Source of the DNA: Marsupella aquatica
Taxonomy: Eukaryota; Marchantiophyta
Reading direction: 5' to 3'
Assembly: GCA_973895155.1 (NCBI GenBank)
Contig: OZ316891.1
Location: 7,998,001 to 8,062,000 of the forward strand
DNA length: 64,000 bases
Within the stretch, counting starts at the first letter, position 1. Each line of letters opens with the position of its first letter. Positions 21,901 through 34,800 of this stretch are shown piece by piece. The position numbers were made by a program, and so were the translations under genes. The notes under the pieces were generated by a model that saw only the letters and a program-made list of their open reading frames with translations, had not been told where the DNA came from and did not search any database.

Positions 21901-24900
21901 GAATCTCTGGACCCGTCTTGCCCTAGGAAAAAAACTCGTGGATCCACGAAGCAAACCATATCCTTTATCGATGTCTAGTTGTCGACACACGATCTTCTTG
22001 CCATGGAGCAAAGTGGTAGTGGTTGAATCGTTTGACTAAGCGAGTGTTTGGCTTTGGATTCCTTCCGATGGATAGTGAACGTTGTTTTGTGACAGTTGCG
22101 TAGTTCAACTTTGCGCAGACGGCGTTGTTGAGCTGATGTATCGGGTTCATGTTCGAGATGTGTTTAATTGTTTCGAACAGTAGAGACGTTGTTCTTGATG
22201 ACCATCTGCTTCGGCGTACCTGCAAGCACTGATAGCTATTTTTGGCTCTCCGCACTTCGTCCCAAGCAGTGTTATACATGACGAAGGTGAGAATCTAGCC
22301 TAAAAATCTATGATGTCCACAAAGATATTTCCATGCTGTCGTTTCTATATTCCTGAGGGTTTGCGTCATTCATTGTTAACATAAACCTCAAGGCAAGGCA
22401 TTCTTGTGGACAAGGACCGAAATGGATTCTGTCGATCTTGACAACTTGATCCTGGAATTTTAGTGCTCAGTTGTCCAATAACTAAATTTGGAATTTGCAG
22501 CCGATGTTCTCTACTGATAATCCGAAACCAATTGATGCAGACTGTCATCAAGGGAAAGGGGATTTCTATGGTTTTAGCAAGGTCAGTCCTGGATGCATAC
22601 TTTGTGTCCCTCGTTCATCCTCGACTTGGGCCTTGGCGATGTGGTCCTTGGATACCTTGCCGTTAATTCGAATAAGCCAGTTCCATTCAACGCTACATCA
22701 GAAAATTTAATGGCCGCAGTCAATGAAGTAGCGAGGTCTGAAGAATAGAATGGACTAAGCTTTGAGTGAACTACCGAATATATTGCAGTCATCCAAAGTA
22801 TGACGTTACGATGGCTCATGTTTTACATACCTCCCGATCTAACTTGGTATCGTTTGCAACGTGCGTTTCCCATTCCTTCAGATGCTAGGCTCAGATTACG
22901 GTCTTTCTTTCGAACTGATGCACTGCATGCATGATTGATGTGAAAATAGCGGCTGCAGAACTTCCTCTCCAGTTCCTTTCCGGAATGTTTTACTGCGAGA
23001 GTTGAAACTTTGAGGTTATTTTGAATAGTTACTCTGTGGACAGCAGCTCGTGTGTCAGCTTTTTCTCTCGGAGGACGGAAACACGCTTGTCAGAAATGCT
23101 AGTCAAACCAGCAGAAAGGTCTCTAGGCCGGTCCTGCAGCTGGTCTGTTGGTACATTATGATTGATTGTCAATGATTGAACGTAGCTTCGGCAGTAGGAA
23201 GGCAACCTCCGACAGATTGATCTTATTCAGCTTACACGTACATGTGTGAAACAGTCTCCGCCTTCCATCCATTCTAAACCATCAACTTCTACTTCGGAAT
23301 CAGGTTGTGCTCTCGAGCACTATGCCAGACGTGTGAGGGAGCTAAGTTTTCCTTCAGTACATCCCGTGAAAGCACTACGCTAGGTAACCTGTCGAGATAG
23401 GATTAGGTCGGTCATAAGCATAGTGACATGGACATAAGAAAGAATCGAACCTACCTTCACTCCAAGACTGGCATTGTTCATCTATCGCACGTGGTGCTCG
23501 TGCATCCTGACATTGCAGATTCTGGCTGGACGGGAGAAAGTGCGGACCTTGACTGATGACGAATAAAGCACTTCTCTTCAACATCCCCGGCCCCTACCCA
23601 ACGCCGCTTATGTACGAAGGCTGGAAATAAGTAAGTGCACTTCCATCCTGTCGACAGTCCCTATTACTTTCCTCAACCGACATCCAAATGTACTCAGTAC
23701 CTTCATCAGTTGGTTCTCTAAACTTTCTCCAGATTTATTTGCGGAAATGGCTCGATTATGTGTGAAAAATCTCTGTTTGCTGACTCTGAGATATCCTGTC
23801 CATTGTTATTGTTATGATTGTCTACTCCAACTTTACATTCCGTGTTTTATTGCAGGGTGAATCCGTTTGCTGTTCAATAAAGATGACTTCAAAACGCTGG
23901 ACTCCTTAGTGCAACTGATCTTGCAAACGAGCAGTGGGTTTGGACTCCCGCACGGGCTCCTCATCTGAGCACTGACGTACAGTTCGGACTTTACAGATTT
24001 TTCTATTTACGGACTTCGTGCTGTCAATGAAGCTTAATACTATCCGTCTTGAGCAATATCATCAAGACCAGAAAACATCCAGATGACAGGTATGCTGGTT
24101 GAGACTTCTAACCCCAAACATATGTACACTTCTGCCGCCACGCATTTTGTCTCGCTCCAGAAGTACAGTGATGCATAATCTATCTGGAGGTGTTGCGACG
24201 TACCCTTCTTGGACAGCATATATATTCGCGATTTTAATTCACGCAATTGGTTGCTGTGACAACAGGATGGCCAGTGAGGTAAACTGAAAGAGACTAGATC
24301 AGATCAAGCAGATAAGTCCTCAGAGGACTTGAGCAAGAGGGTATTCATCGTTTCCTTCACTTGGAAATATTCGTCTCAGCCTCCAGGTTGGTTAAGGGCT
24401 GAACAACAGCGCTTATTTTTTGGTCCGAACGAGAAGATCTGAATAGGAAAACGGGGCTGCTGAGAGTAAGCGAGATACCCTCTATTAGTATGAAGTATCT
24501 GAGCCCTAATACCGGGCCTCCTGTGTTGAGGTTGCCCCACACGACTTTCGCTCACAGGTTTCAAATTTGGTGCAGATTGGATAATGCTGGAAGCTATCAC
24601 AGTAATATTTATCACGCTGCAACTTTTGATTCACATCCGACTGTCACGATGAATCCAGCCTAGCATATCACAGGTGCAAAGATTTCGTTTTAAGTTCTCT
24701 ACCAAGTTGCATTACACCCACCATAGAGAAATGTTTGCACGAACTGAAGACAGTTCAAGAGATAAGTCATGTTGTCTTCTTAATCAGTTAACCTTGTATC
24801 CCATCTTTTGACCAACCGACTGTCCATCTGGTTGCCAAGTGGAGAAATTTCTCTGGAGTTTCTGCACCCAGAGATGTTGCCCGTCACGGCCGGGTCAGCA

Positions 24901-25787
24901 ATTGTTTCTAGCCCTCTTTCTTTGGAAACGTTGAAGACCTCATTGCTGGTTGGCGTTGAGCGGTAATTTGGGACAATAACTCGTAAAGAAGTTATTCTCC
25001 TTTCAGCTCTGAAAGACTACGTCTGCTCGACTTCTTGGCCCTTGGCACCGCAGCTTCCGCATTACTGGCGAAGATTGTAGCACGTGCTCTCCATAGAAGT
25101 CGAGAACGTTGAACACATCACGTACTTCACCCAACAGAACGGCGCCCATTTCTACTACAAGGAAGAACATACTAAGACAAACAAGTCGCTTGCTTTCTAT
25201 GTTATGCGAGAAGAGTTGATCCGACTCCCGGTTTCGCTCGTCGTAAGAAATGGCCAAGATGATGGATGTAAGCTTCAACCCTTCATGACAGAGTAGGATT
25301 TGCGTACTGCGCTTCACCATAGTCTCCAAACTAGTGCTGCTGTCGTCCAAGGGCATATATCAGATATGAAAGCCTGTGTGTTTGCGAACCGCACTTGTCA
25401 GCAAATCAAAGAGTCTAGTAGTTGACCGCTAAACTTGCAATCCCACTCTCTTGCGAGGCACTCTTTAGAACATTAGGTAAACAGTAGTTCGTAGAAGGAT
25501 CCTGGTTGCTTGCGCCATTTCTGTTCATTCGTATTCGTTCTACTATCGGCCCGTATTCCCAGCCACTGGATTCAGAGTCTTCTAGATGCATTTTTTCTCC
25601 TCGGTGCACTCGTGGAGTCGGTCGCACCTGATCTGGCCGAGGCGCAGCATGAAGAAATGATAAGACGGGGAAGGAAAAGATGAACCAAGAAGGAAGCGTA
25701 CATGGACTCAATTTGTTCTTAAGAAATGGTCTAATGTGGCATCTACAAAATGGAGCATTTTGGTGGATCAATTCAAACCTAAAATTT
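18997..25787. other. Gene-poor segment, apparently higher in G+C and CpG
   Basis: No open frame matches a known family. The longest are 169 codons (19137-19646, plus) and 160 codons (19597-20079, plus), overlapping frames on both strands. The stretch 19100-20200 is visibly CpG-rich and could be a promoter region, possibly for the minus-strand frame starting at 18996. Small direct repeats are present: 15 bp twice at about 19731-19760, CCTAGGAGGCTCA twice near 20733-20758, and GA repeats near 21236-21252. The whole could hold a non-coding transcript; I see no proof. Confidence 0.4.
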
Positions 25788-25831
25788 AATATTATTTTAA
25801 AATAGAATATATATTTAATTAAAATAATATT
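25788..25831. other. AT-only inverted repeat
   Basis: The 13-bp arms 25788-25800 (AATATTATTTTAA) and 25819-25831 are perfect reverse complements around an 18-bp AT-rich loop. The hairpin sits where the sequence changes from mixed composition to AT-rich. Confidence 0.7.
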
Positions 25832-28813
25832 TCAAGAGCATGCGACCTTTGATGATCCATCGTATATATATCAAAACGATAGTAATGTATATATCGATTT
25901 TGAGGGCCTTTCAGGATGATTCAAAGTTCCATGGCTTGTAATAGGTCTCAATAAGTCGCGAATGTGTATCTGAAGAATTAAATATTTACTTTCGCCTAAA
26001 GCATCCCATCAAATGCAATGGTTAAACCACACCTGTCACTATAAAAGACTCATTCCATGTCTCACTATCACCATAAAAGGTGGAACACATGCACCTTTTG
26101 TGGAATACTTGTGGAAAAAAAGTTTTGCATTCGGGAACCTGTGCTCTTTATAGGGGCAGGTGTGGTTTAAGTGAAATGTAAGTGAGCTTCATTCTTCTGG
26201 TAGAATGAATTAATGATGAAGCGTGCTGAGGGAGTGCAAAGAAAAATTAGGAGAAGTTTTTGTGATCTGTGGAAAGAATACTTGGGTTGGGAGAGCTTTG
26301 GAAAATGATGGACTAAACATGATCAATAAGTTGTAATGAGACTCTTTATATTGATGACTCTGGGCTTGTTAACCATGGCAACTGAGAATTTAAATCACTA
26401 CAATATAGCTTTTAGCTCCCACTGCACCCCTTTAGTGTCCTGTGGTCTCTCCAGCCCTCACCGCCCCGCCTTCTCTCATTGGCCCAGATTGTTGACCTGG
26501 TTGGGCTTCCCTGACCCACTCCTCCTCACTCAAGTCATCCCACGTGCAACAGCACTCTTAGAGAGAACACTTTGCACAACAGCACTTCATGCAATGCACG
26601 TGCATTGAGCTACAATAGTGTTTGTGTTATGTACCAATGCAATTGAAAAGACTACGAGTATTATTTGTGTGAGTTTCTGCCACTTAGAATAATTTGTCCC
26701 AACTAGAAGCCTGAGTGGGAAAACCATTTTTCAGCAAACAGCCACCTGGTTTTCTTTTATGTAAACAGACATCCTCAGAATCACAATAGAGCATAAACAA
26801 TTGCATTTACAGAAAAAACCTTTAGAATATTGCAAGTCCTCCATATATATCAGGCAACTACCACGGACGTGTGAAGAAACTTTCTGCACTGTATTAGATT
26901 GGAACACACTATTAAGGAAATGTCTCTGGGACCAACCCCATAGCCAGGTGTTTCATCCTACCAGAAAGTCAATGGGTAGACAACAACAATTGACCTTCAA
27001 TTCCTTCTTCCTTAACTGGTGGACCCACATCCTCCCCGAATGACTTTTTGTTTTGTTTTGCCTTGAAAACCAGCAGGCCCATCCAGGAATTTCTGTTTCA
27101 CACCTAGGGAATCAAGCATCCCTCTGATTGTTTCTTCTACCTTATGTTGTGCTGTCCATTGGGATTTCTCTCTAACTGACGAGAAGAACAGCCAGATGGC
27201 ATGATCCAAGCTTCTAATGTGATGCAAAAGTGCAATACTTTGGGGATTCATTATGGAGACATGATGAAACAAGTCCTCAAGAGGTTGTGCGTATCCACAT
27301 TTTTTATGCAAAGGAGGTCATGTTAGAGAAAAGTAAGCCCGAATTCTGAGGACAGTGCTTAGGGAGGACCATACAAGTGTCCTCAAAGCATCTCCATCCA
27401 GAATGGCCATACAAAGTAAAACTTGGACATTTGGGCTTACCGATCAATGTCTTGTATTAGAGTGCGAAGACATTACTAGATTTGACCTCCAAAACCATGC
27501 TTGGGTGTGACAAGCTTTGTGCTTTGTACCAGTCCTGTCCCGAGCTCCCACTACATATTTTGCCAATACTGCCTCCATCCAAGGTAATAGTCTCTAAAAC
27601 CATACCCGTGGCCCAAGTCGCACATCGGAGCTCGCCCCGGGATGGCTAAAGCATCCAAGTGTGGATTGTGGCCTTCTGTCCTTGTGGGAAAAAGCACTTC
27701 GTGGGCGATCGAGCACAGCACTGGCAAACAAGTGCAACTGGTCCAAAGGCACCATATACCATAAATAAGTTCTCTGTAGTTTTCAAGTTCTCATCTTCAG
27801 CGTCCAGGATGAATGAGATCTTCATCCAAGATGCTCCAGTTCCCGTGACTCTTGCTTTCTTATAACTACAGGACAGGACACTAACGAATTAAGTTTAGCC
27901 AGGTGAGAGTGTCTTCATCATCATCGTCATGCCCGGATCTTATGTAAAACTTCTCAGTGTCTCGGAGCAATGAATGGATGAACCAACTCAAAGTCCGTGA
28001 GGTCCTACATGTCCCTGGAATGTACAACGACTCAGAGTGAACTCTCGTACCACGGAAAAGGGGCGGCGAATACAGGGGGGCAACTAGCAGGCAGGTCTTG
28101 TGAACATAGTGATTTGAGGCAAAAACTAAATATTTCTACAACTCTGGTCATTCCCTCTGATCTAGACACGGCGTTCAAATAAACGCCCTATTCAACCAAA
28201 AAAAAGCCCCCATACGCTGTTCGTGGCAAAGTTTACGTATGTTGCTCTGATCTAGGGATGTTCTTCAAATGTCCAGGCGTGAGAGCGACATCTAAATTAG
28301 GCTGAGAGAATTGTTTCTAACAAATCCACGGACCTTAAGAGTATCTCCCCCTCATTGTCTTGTACCCAGAGTTGGTATTTCATACCTTCCACCGATTTCT
28401 TCCACAAATTTGTTCTCATATTGCTTCAAGACCTGAATGGAAACATGCATTATCAGAGATTCTATCTACTTGCATGAAGATCAAAGAAACACCACCCCAC
28501 ACTACCCGGAAATTCAAACAAAGCTTTTCGTAGGCAAGCTAAAACAGAAAAGGTTCACCCAGTACTAGAATCTATTTCTATGGTAGAAAACACCAAACAG
28601 CACAGAACCTGAATCCAATGGTCGTTTGAACTTGCCTCGATGGATAGCCAATGTCAGCAAAAGTACTTGAGGTTTCTTTAAAGCTCTGCGTCTCCCTTGC
28701 TGTCTACTCGGTTTACTTCCGGTCAGCTATCAGAAAGCTGGAGGCAGCGAGATCATTTGTGTTCATTCATCATCTTTAGATGAATATAAATCTTAGCCGA
28801 AATGGTCGGCAAA
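25832..28813. other. Intergenic DNA downstream of THADA
   Basis: No convincing gene. A 99-codon minus-strand frame (27012-27311) looks protein-like in places but has no known motif and begins at TTG. A Harbinger-like terminus motif (AGCATCTCCATCC) at 27387-27400 has no partner that I can find. The last 200 bp should include the 3' UTR of the THADA gene. Confidence 0.4.
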
Positions 28814-31800
28814 TCAGCTGATGAGAAACAAAGGAGAAAAGTTTGAACTAAAGGCCAATTTCAATTCAGCCCTGATTTCTGAACTGCCTAACCGCACCGT
28901 CAGCTGGTTTTCATAAGCCTCCAAGACTTGCACCAGGGTATTGGATACAAGAGGATTCAATGGCAGCTGTCTAAGTAGATCTGAAACCTCAGCCAGACCA
29001 CGAACAAATTCCTCTTCGTGAGGAGGGTCTGCTCCGGTTTCTGAACAGTTTGTCTCGATCCTAGAACCAACAAATGTAAGGAGGCCAAGAAGACTGCGGT
29101 ACAAACTTCTGAATATTTCTTCATGATTTGTCACCCCACCAACCCAATGCACTCTGTCGTTGATCTGCATGCTTAATTGAGCACACAACCTGGCCCGCTC
29201 CAAATACTTCATCCTCCACTTACACAAAAAGGGACCATACCAAGGAGCTAGTACTGCTGCGTCGCCAGACTGTTTCACGAACTTTTCAAGATGCAGACAA
29301 CAAAGCTGCACGAACAACAACTCCTCCCCGTGATGATTGTCGATTTCCTTGTCAAATAGGTGGCGGACCAAGTTAATATCACCACCGGCAAAATCCGTAC
29401 TATCCTCAGATCCAAGCACCCACTCGGCAAGAACCTCATAGTATTCTCTCCACTGCCCAAATTGAGAACTTAAATACTCAAATGTGACTTGAATAACTTT
29501 CTCCACCTGAGCTGCCACAACATCATTTGTTTCGGAGTCTGCCTTTGTAATGACCTTCAGTATTGAAAGAGCAAGTTTCTGCCTTAGATCTAAATCTTCA
29601 TCCTCCAAAAGCTTGATGCATATACACCAAGAAGAAAGAATGGCTCTGGCGTACCACTCTACATCTGCCGGTTCCAATGAATCATTAGAACCTCCAAGTC
29701 TGTGTGAATCTTCCATAAACTTATGCCCAATCCAATTTGCGTCTTCGAGCATACCCGAAGCCACAATGGCTTCAGAAGTGGCTCGTCGAAAGTTTACTGC
29801 TTCACTGGCTACAGAATGTACCTTTGCTATGTCTAACCATACATTTACTGAAGCCTTGAAAGTAAACATATTTTTTGTGAAAATCACATTTGATGGACAA
29901 TTGAGTCGACGAACATGCGTCTCAGCTCCATCCACAGGCAAATGATTTTGAGATATCCAAAGAGTCCCCTTGCTTAAGTCACCGGACTTCATACGATCAA
30001 CAACACCGACTGTTATGTGCCGTAACGAGCCTCCAAGGCAGCGCACTGCGACTTCCTTGGTTTTCATTTCTTTTGACGTCTTATAGATCTTCAAAAGAGA
30101 GACCCACAGTTCTTGAGAAGACATCCCACTGCCCCATACAGAATCATTGTTTAGGCTCGTTTGTATTTGCCCTTCCTGACTGGTAATCATTCTGTCCCTG
30201 CTGTCAATCAGTGTCCAAGAACAGATCACTTGGAGAATGCGACGGATGCAAGGAGAGTGGGTTTCGACACACAATCTTTCAATAATGAGAGGTCGTAGGA
30301 AGTTCCAGGTGCCTGTGCGCTGATTAATTTGTAAATGTTGTCCCCCTAGTGATTTCTCCTGTTCAGCCCACTGGAGGCCACAATGCTTCTTTAATACCTT
30401 CAAAGTAGCCAAACGGACTTCATAACTAGAGTCCACTAAAGCTTGTTTCAGCCTTCTCACAAACTGCCCACATTTCTGAGGGCCGCTGCAAGAAGATCCC
30501 ACTGCACCTCCAGCCTGTACCTCTGATTTGTCAGTTATGTCCCCAGATACATGTATGACCAATCCTGCATCCTTCTCCTCGTCAGATATCAGATGATAAG
30601 ATTGGAAGGACCCTTTTGTGAGCATTGTCTGGAAATAGAGCTTTGCTGCTTTCTCACGTAAACTAACTTTTGTTGAATCGTGCCAATTCAGATCTTCGGT
30701 GGAGTCATCCAAACACGCACAGCTCAGCGCACCTAGTAGAACTTGAAGGTGGTTGATAACTCTCTCTGGGTTTGATATTTTTTCTTGGCAGAGCTGTGCA
30801 AGGCAGAGCAAACCACCAAGCATATCCAAAAATGAACCAGTTACCATGTAACAGCCACAACATCTGATGGATCCTAGCCATAACCGTTCTTCAACAGCCT
30901 GAGATACTTGTGATACAATTTTACATCGCTCATCTATGTCAAGCAAACCAGTGCAATTGGAAGCTAAAAGTGTGCACATCTGTAAGAGAATGCCATGTAT
31001 AGCATTGAAGGAACAAGCCTGAAATACTCCAGTCACATGAGATCCATTTGCCCGACTGTTGACGGGGTTGAAAACTAGTTTGTGCTCAACGATGCTCAGT
31101 TCCCCTCCTGTCGTTGAGGTTGAGAGAGGTAAACTCTGAGCCAATTGCAGTATAACTATGGATAAATCCTTAGCAGCAACAAGAGGAGCTAAAGCTTGAG
31201 AAGCTAAAACTCGCATGTGCAAGTTCCGTTGTGTTGCGCACTGAGACACATAAGGTATAAAAGCTGAAGGATTTAACCAATCTTCAACATCACTGTTGAT
31301 GAAGGAAGGTTTTAAGCGAGATAAGATAATCAAAACGGGTCCCAAACTAGGATGAAGTAAACTTCCCATTCCACTTCCTGCACTTGCGCCATGTTCCAAC
31401 TGCCAAGTTGCTTCCTGCAGCTCTTGCAAAAGGAAAGGATGTAGAGTTGGGTATCTGTCAAAGCGTAGCACAAAGTATAATCCAATCAGCAATAATAAGA
31501 AGGAAGGTTTTAAGCGAGATAAGAAGAAATTGGCTTGCCAAAGCAGTGATTCGCGAAGCAGGAACCTCTGATTGAGCTTGTCTTCATCATCACCACTGAT
31601 ATAAGCGGAGATAATTGCGAACAATGAATTTCTTACAAAGCCAGACTATCGACATTCTGAATTATGAAGTGGACTGGTCAAAGAGCACAATGCTAGGAGG
31701 GCTGTAAAAATATAAATTTTGTGACATATACAGTACTTTGAAGTCTCCAACTAAATTTTCATGCATGAATCTCAACCATGCTCTTACTACTAGCATCCCA

Positions 31801-34800
31801 CTATGCATGATCAGTTCTAATTAAGATACCCAACAACAGAACAGGACTGAAAAGGAAAAGAGGAAGAGAAAAGCATTGACTATATATAAATACCTATGGA
31901 AAAACTCAAATCCGGTGATTGCACGTCGAGCGGACTCTCGTTTGAAGACATTCAAGAAACCAATAGTCCTATGTACCAGTGCCGTGAAAGCAAGCGTAGC
32001 ACTATTTCTTACTTCCCAATAAGAGCATGAAAATGCTTGTATGGCAGTAATAAGACCCTCAGCACAAAAGCCTGATGTATCAGTTGCCAACATTGTGTCA
32101 TGGAAGGCCATTCTTAGCACATTAAAAGCATGGACAGTTGGGACCACTCCCTCATCTCGTGACTTCAAAGCTACTGGGGTCCCGTCTTTTCTCATCTCAG
32201 AAAGATCTTCTCCGGAGATGCCGTGCACTGGCAGGACGTGTTCTGTTTGCCGCACCAGGTCTTGCTTTTGTTCCACCTCACTCGTTGTCTTGCCGTGCCG
32301 TCTTGACTTACTGAGAAATCCCTTGCAAGTGTCCAACAACCAGCGCATCCCCATTGGAAGAAGTTTTTTGGGTGACCCATCTGGTTCTGCGAGAAACAGA
32401 GCCAGAAAAGCAGGGGGAATACCAGCACTTCTTCTCAGCAGGTCATCCACAACCTGACCTCTCGCACCAGTATGATCCATGAGTTGCTGGAGCCATATTT
32501 CGGGCAGCTTATTGAGCCTGGAAACATCGATACCAAACAGTAAGCTGACAAAGCCTCAAACCTGACAAATTATCTACTGTGACTAGCATTCAGCACGAGC
32601 GCAATGATTCTAGCAACAATACTCGGAGTCATCCCACGAAATTCAAAATGAAGAGTGGCCAAAACAATTGACGGCGAGAGAGAAACCGACAGGTCACAAA
32701 GCAAGTTTGTTGTCCGGACTAAGAAAACAGACCAGGGATCACTTGACCGCAACAAACGATCAGAAAGAGCAATGAAGCCAGTCCGAGTCTTGTCAATGGC
32801 ACCATTATGTTTCATGCTCAGAAGCACTTGCACAAAATGACTTCCAATGGCCTCAAGCTGTTTACCATCCAACATTGGACAAGGCCTGGTTATGTCAGGC
32901 GATGATCGACTACTTGGAGTTCCATTTTCTCCTTTGCCCACTTTGGGTATGCTAGGACTCCCCGGCAGAGGCACTACTCTTGCAATGGTTCCCAGGAGGA
33001 GGCTGACCTGTATTCACCAAACGAATCATTCTGGTCAGGTGAGTCAATTTGGGATAGAAAGCATTCCAGTATTAGAAGTGCCGATACTAAAACCGCACAG
33101 GTTCATACAAATTGCAGATTAATTGTTTCGAAAATAACCGAAAAAAAAAACCTCTGCCAAGATTAGACATTCAGTTTCCGAACAAGGAGAACCAACAGAT
33201 TGCTAAACCATTCAATTGAATGAAGAGAATAGAATTGGTAGTGGAGGTGAATACCTCCTTCACTGAGAGCCAGCAACCAACCATGACCATCTGCTCTGCT
33301 GGAGCAAGGCATTCCTCATAGTATCCATCATTTCCTGCTTCACTGTTGGCAGCCATGAAGTCGAATTGAAAGGAGTCATTCTCCGAGATCACGCCACCGG
33401 AAAGTGAAGAGCCATCTCGTTTAACTTGCAGATTTAGCGCATCCGCAGATACTACCCACAGGGCCAGAGATGTTACGCGTAATAGGAGACTGAGAAGCCT
33501 CTTCAATACATCACAAAGCTTTTCAGAACAGAACTGCATGGCTGAAGATGTCCAATCTATTTCTTCAACTGTGTAGCGTAATACTAGCAGCACTCCGTGT
33601 ACAAAGCTGTGAGTACAAGCCTTGAGTAGGTCTTTCTCTCCCTCTTCAATTCCCCATTGAAGCCAATCATTTAGTGACTGCAGGTATTCGACAGTGACTT
33701 CACCCGGCCCCTGATCAGAGTTGCGCTCAGCTTCGGCAATAGATATAATAACCACCTTCGGATCCGGATGAACCTTCAAAGACCAGCCCAAGTCTACCAC
33801 GTACTTCCGAAAGACAAGACGAAATGCAAGAGCGCCAGCATCGCTTTCTCTAACACGAGGACTGTTTACCATGTCCTTCGCCCACTTCAAGAGCCCCTCA
33901 ACATTACTCTCCGAATCTAAGCCAGGTAAAGGCGTGGGATATTGTATAAGAATTCTATATGCTCCCTCCCGTAATCTATCCCAACTATCCACCAATGCAC
34001 CAACAACAACTGGTGTGAAGTCTACTGAAAGCAAGACAGGATGGTAGGGAGAAAAGTTCACTTTGTCAAGATATGGAGACGATGTATAGCGACCAGATCT
34101 TTTCTGCCAAAACTGCTTTAGACTCCACACCTCAATAAGAGCGTTGAAGATCTCCATAGCCATAGTTTTCCGTTCATATGGAGCAGATGGATATAATGAG
34201 CAAATTAACATTCGGCTCAACCAGTGCATGAATTTTTCCATCTGTTTAACAGTAACTGCTGACTGGTCTCTACTCATCAGAGACCCTAAGTCTTCACCTT
34301 CTTCTTGGTCGAAAACACCCCCGTTCCCACTGGACAGTAATTGTATTTGCTTCAACTGAGACGACCTCAAATTGTCTGCTTTTTGTTGTCTCTCAACTGC
34401 TGTCCGCACGCGCAGGAAAAACTTTTTAAGGAAGCTAGTCCATCTCATGCGAAAGGCTGTAGAAGCGCAACGCATGTTGAGAGGCAAAGAAATTTTCAGT
34501 AAACACAATTCAAATGAGGAAGGCATCGACGCTGTTTTGGGACTCAGACACACCAACTCTGCAGCATCGACACGCAAGCCATCCTCTTTGTGGGTCAAAG
34601 CCATCAAAAGCAGGTTAACCGGGAACTCAACAGGTTGATCCTTTATATAGAGTACTGCTTGTGACACCAGTAAAGACGATCCGACTACACTAGGGTTATC
34701 TTCAAATTCTCCTTCATGCTCAGAATCCACTTCATGAGCTGCACTGAGCTTTTGTTCTATTGAACCATCCACTAAGCCAAGAGATCGGGCTACCTTGAGA

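Noticed and set aside
25003-25356. 117-codon minus-strand frame
   Set aside because: No motif that I recognise. The only support is open length.
27012-27311. 99-codon minus-strand frame
   Set aside because: It begins at TTG, has no known domain and no in-phase partner.
27387-27400. Second Harbinger-like end (AGCATCTCCATCC)
   Set aside because: No inverted partner with a TTA/TAA duplication was found nearby. One short motif is not enough.
31455-31624. Frame upstream of THADA exon 4
   Set aside because: Open by chance within intron 3; the family match starts at YPTLHPF, and the splice phase with exon 3 fits 31454.
32041-32457. 138-codon plus-strand frame inside THADA
   Set aside because: Antisense shadow of THADA exon 3.
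32570-32732. Continuation of THADA exon 2 to the stop at 32570
   Set aside because: The phase needed by exon 3 and the family sequence (DRLLRSSDP then LNKLPEIW) place the splice at 32733. The rest is intron.
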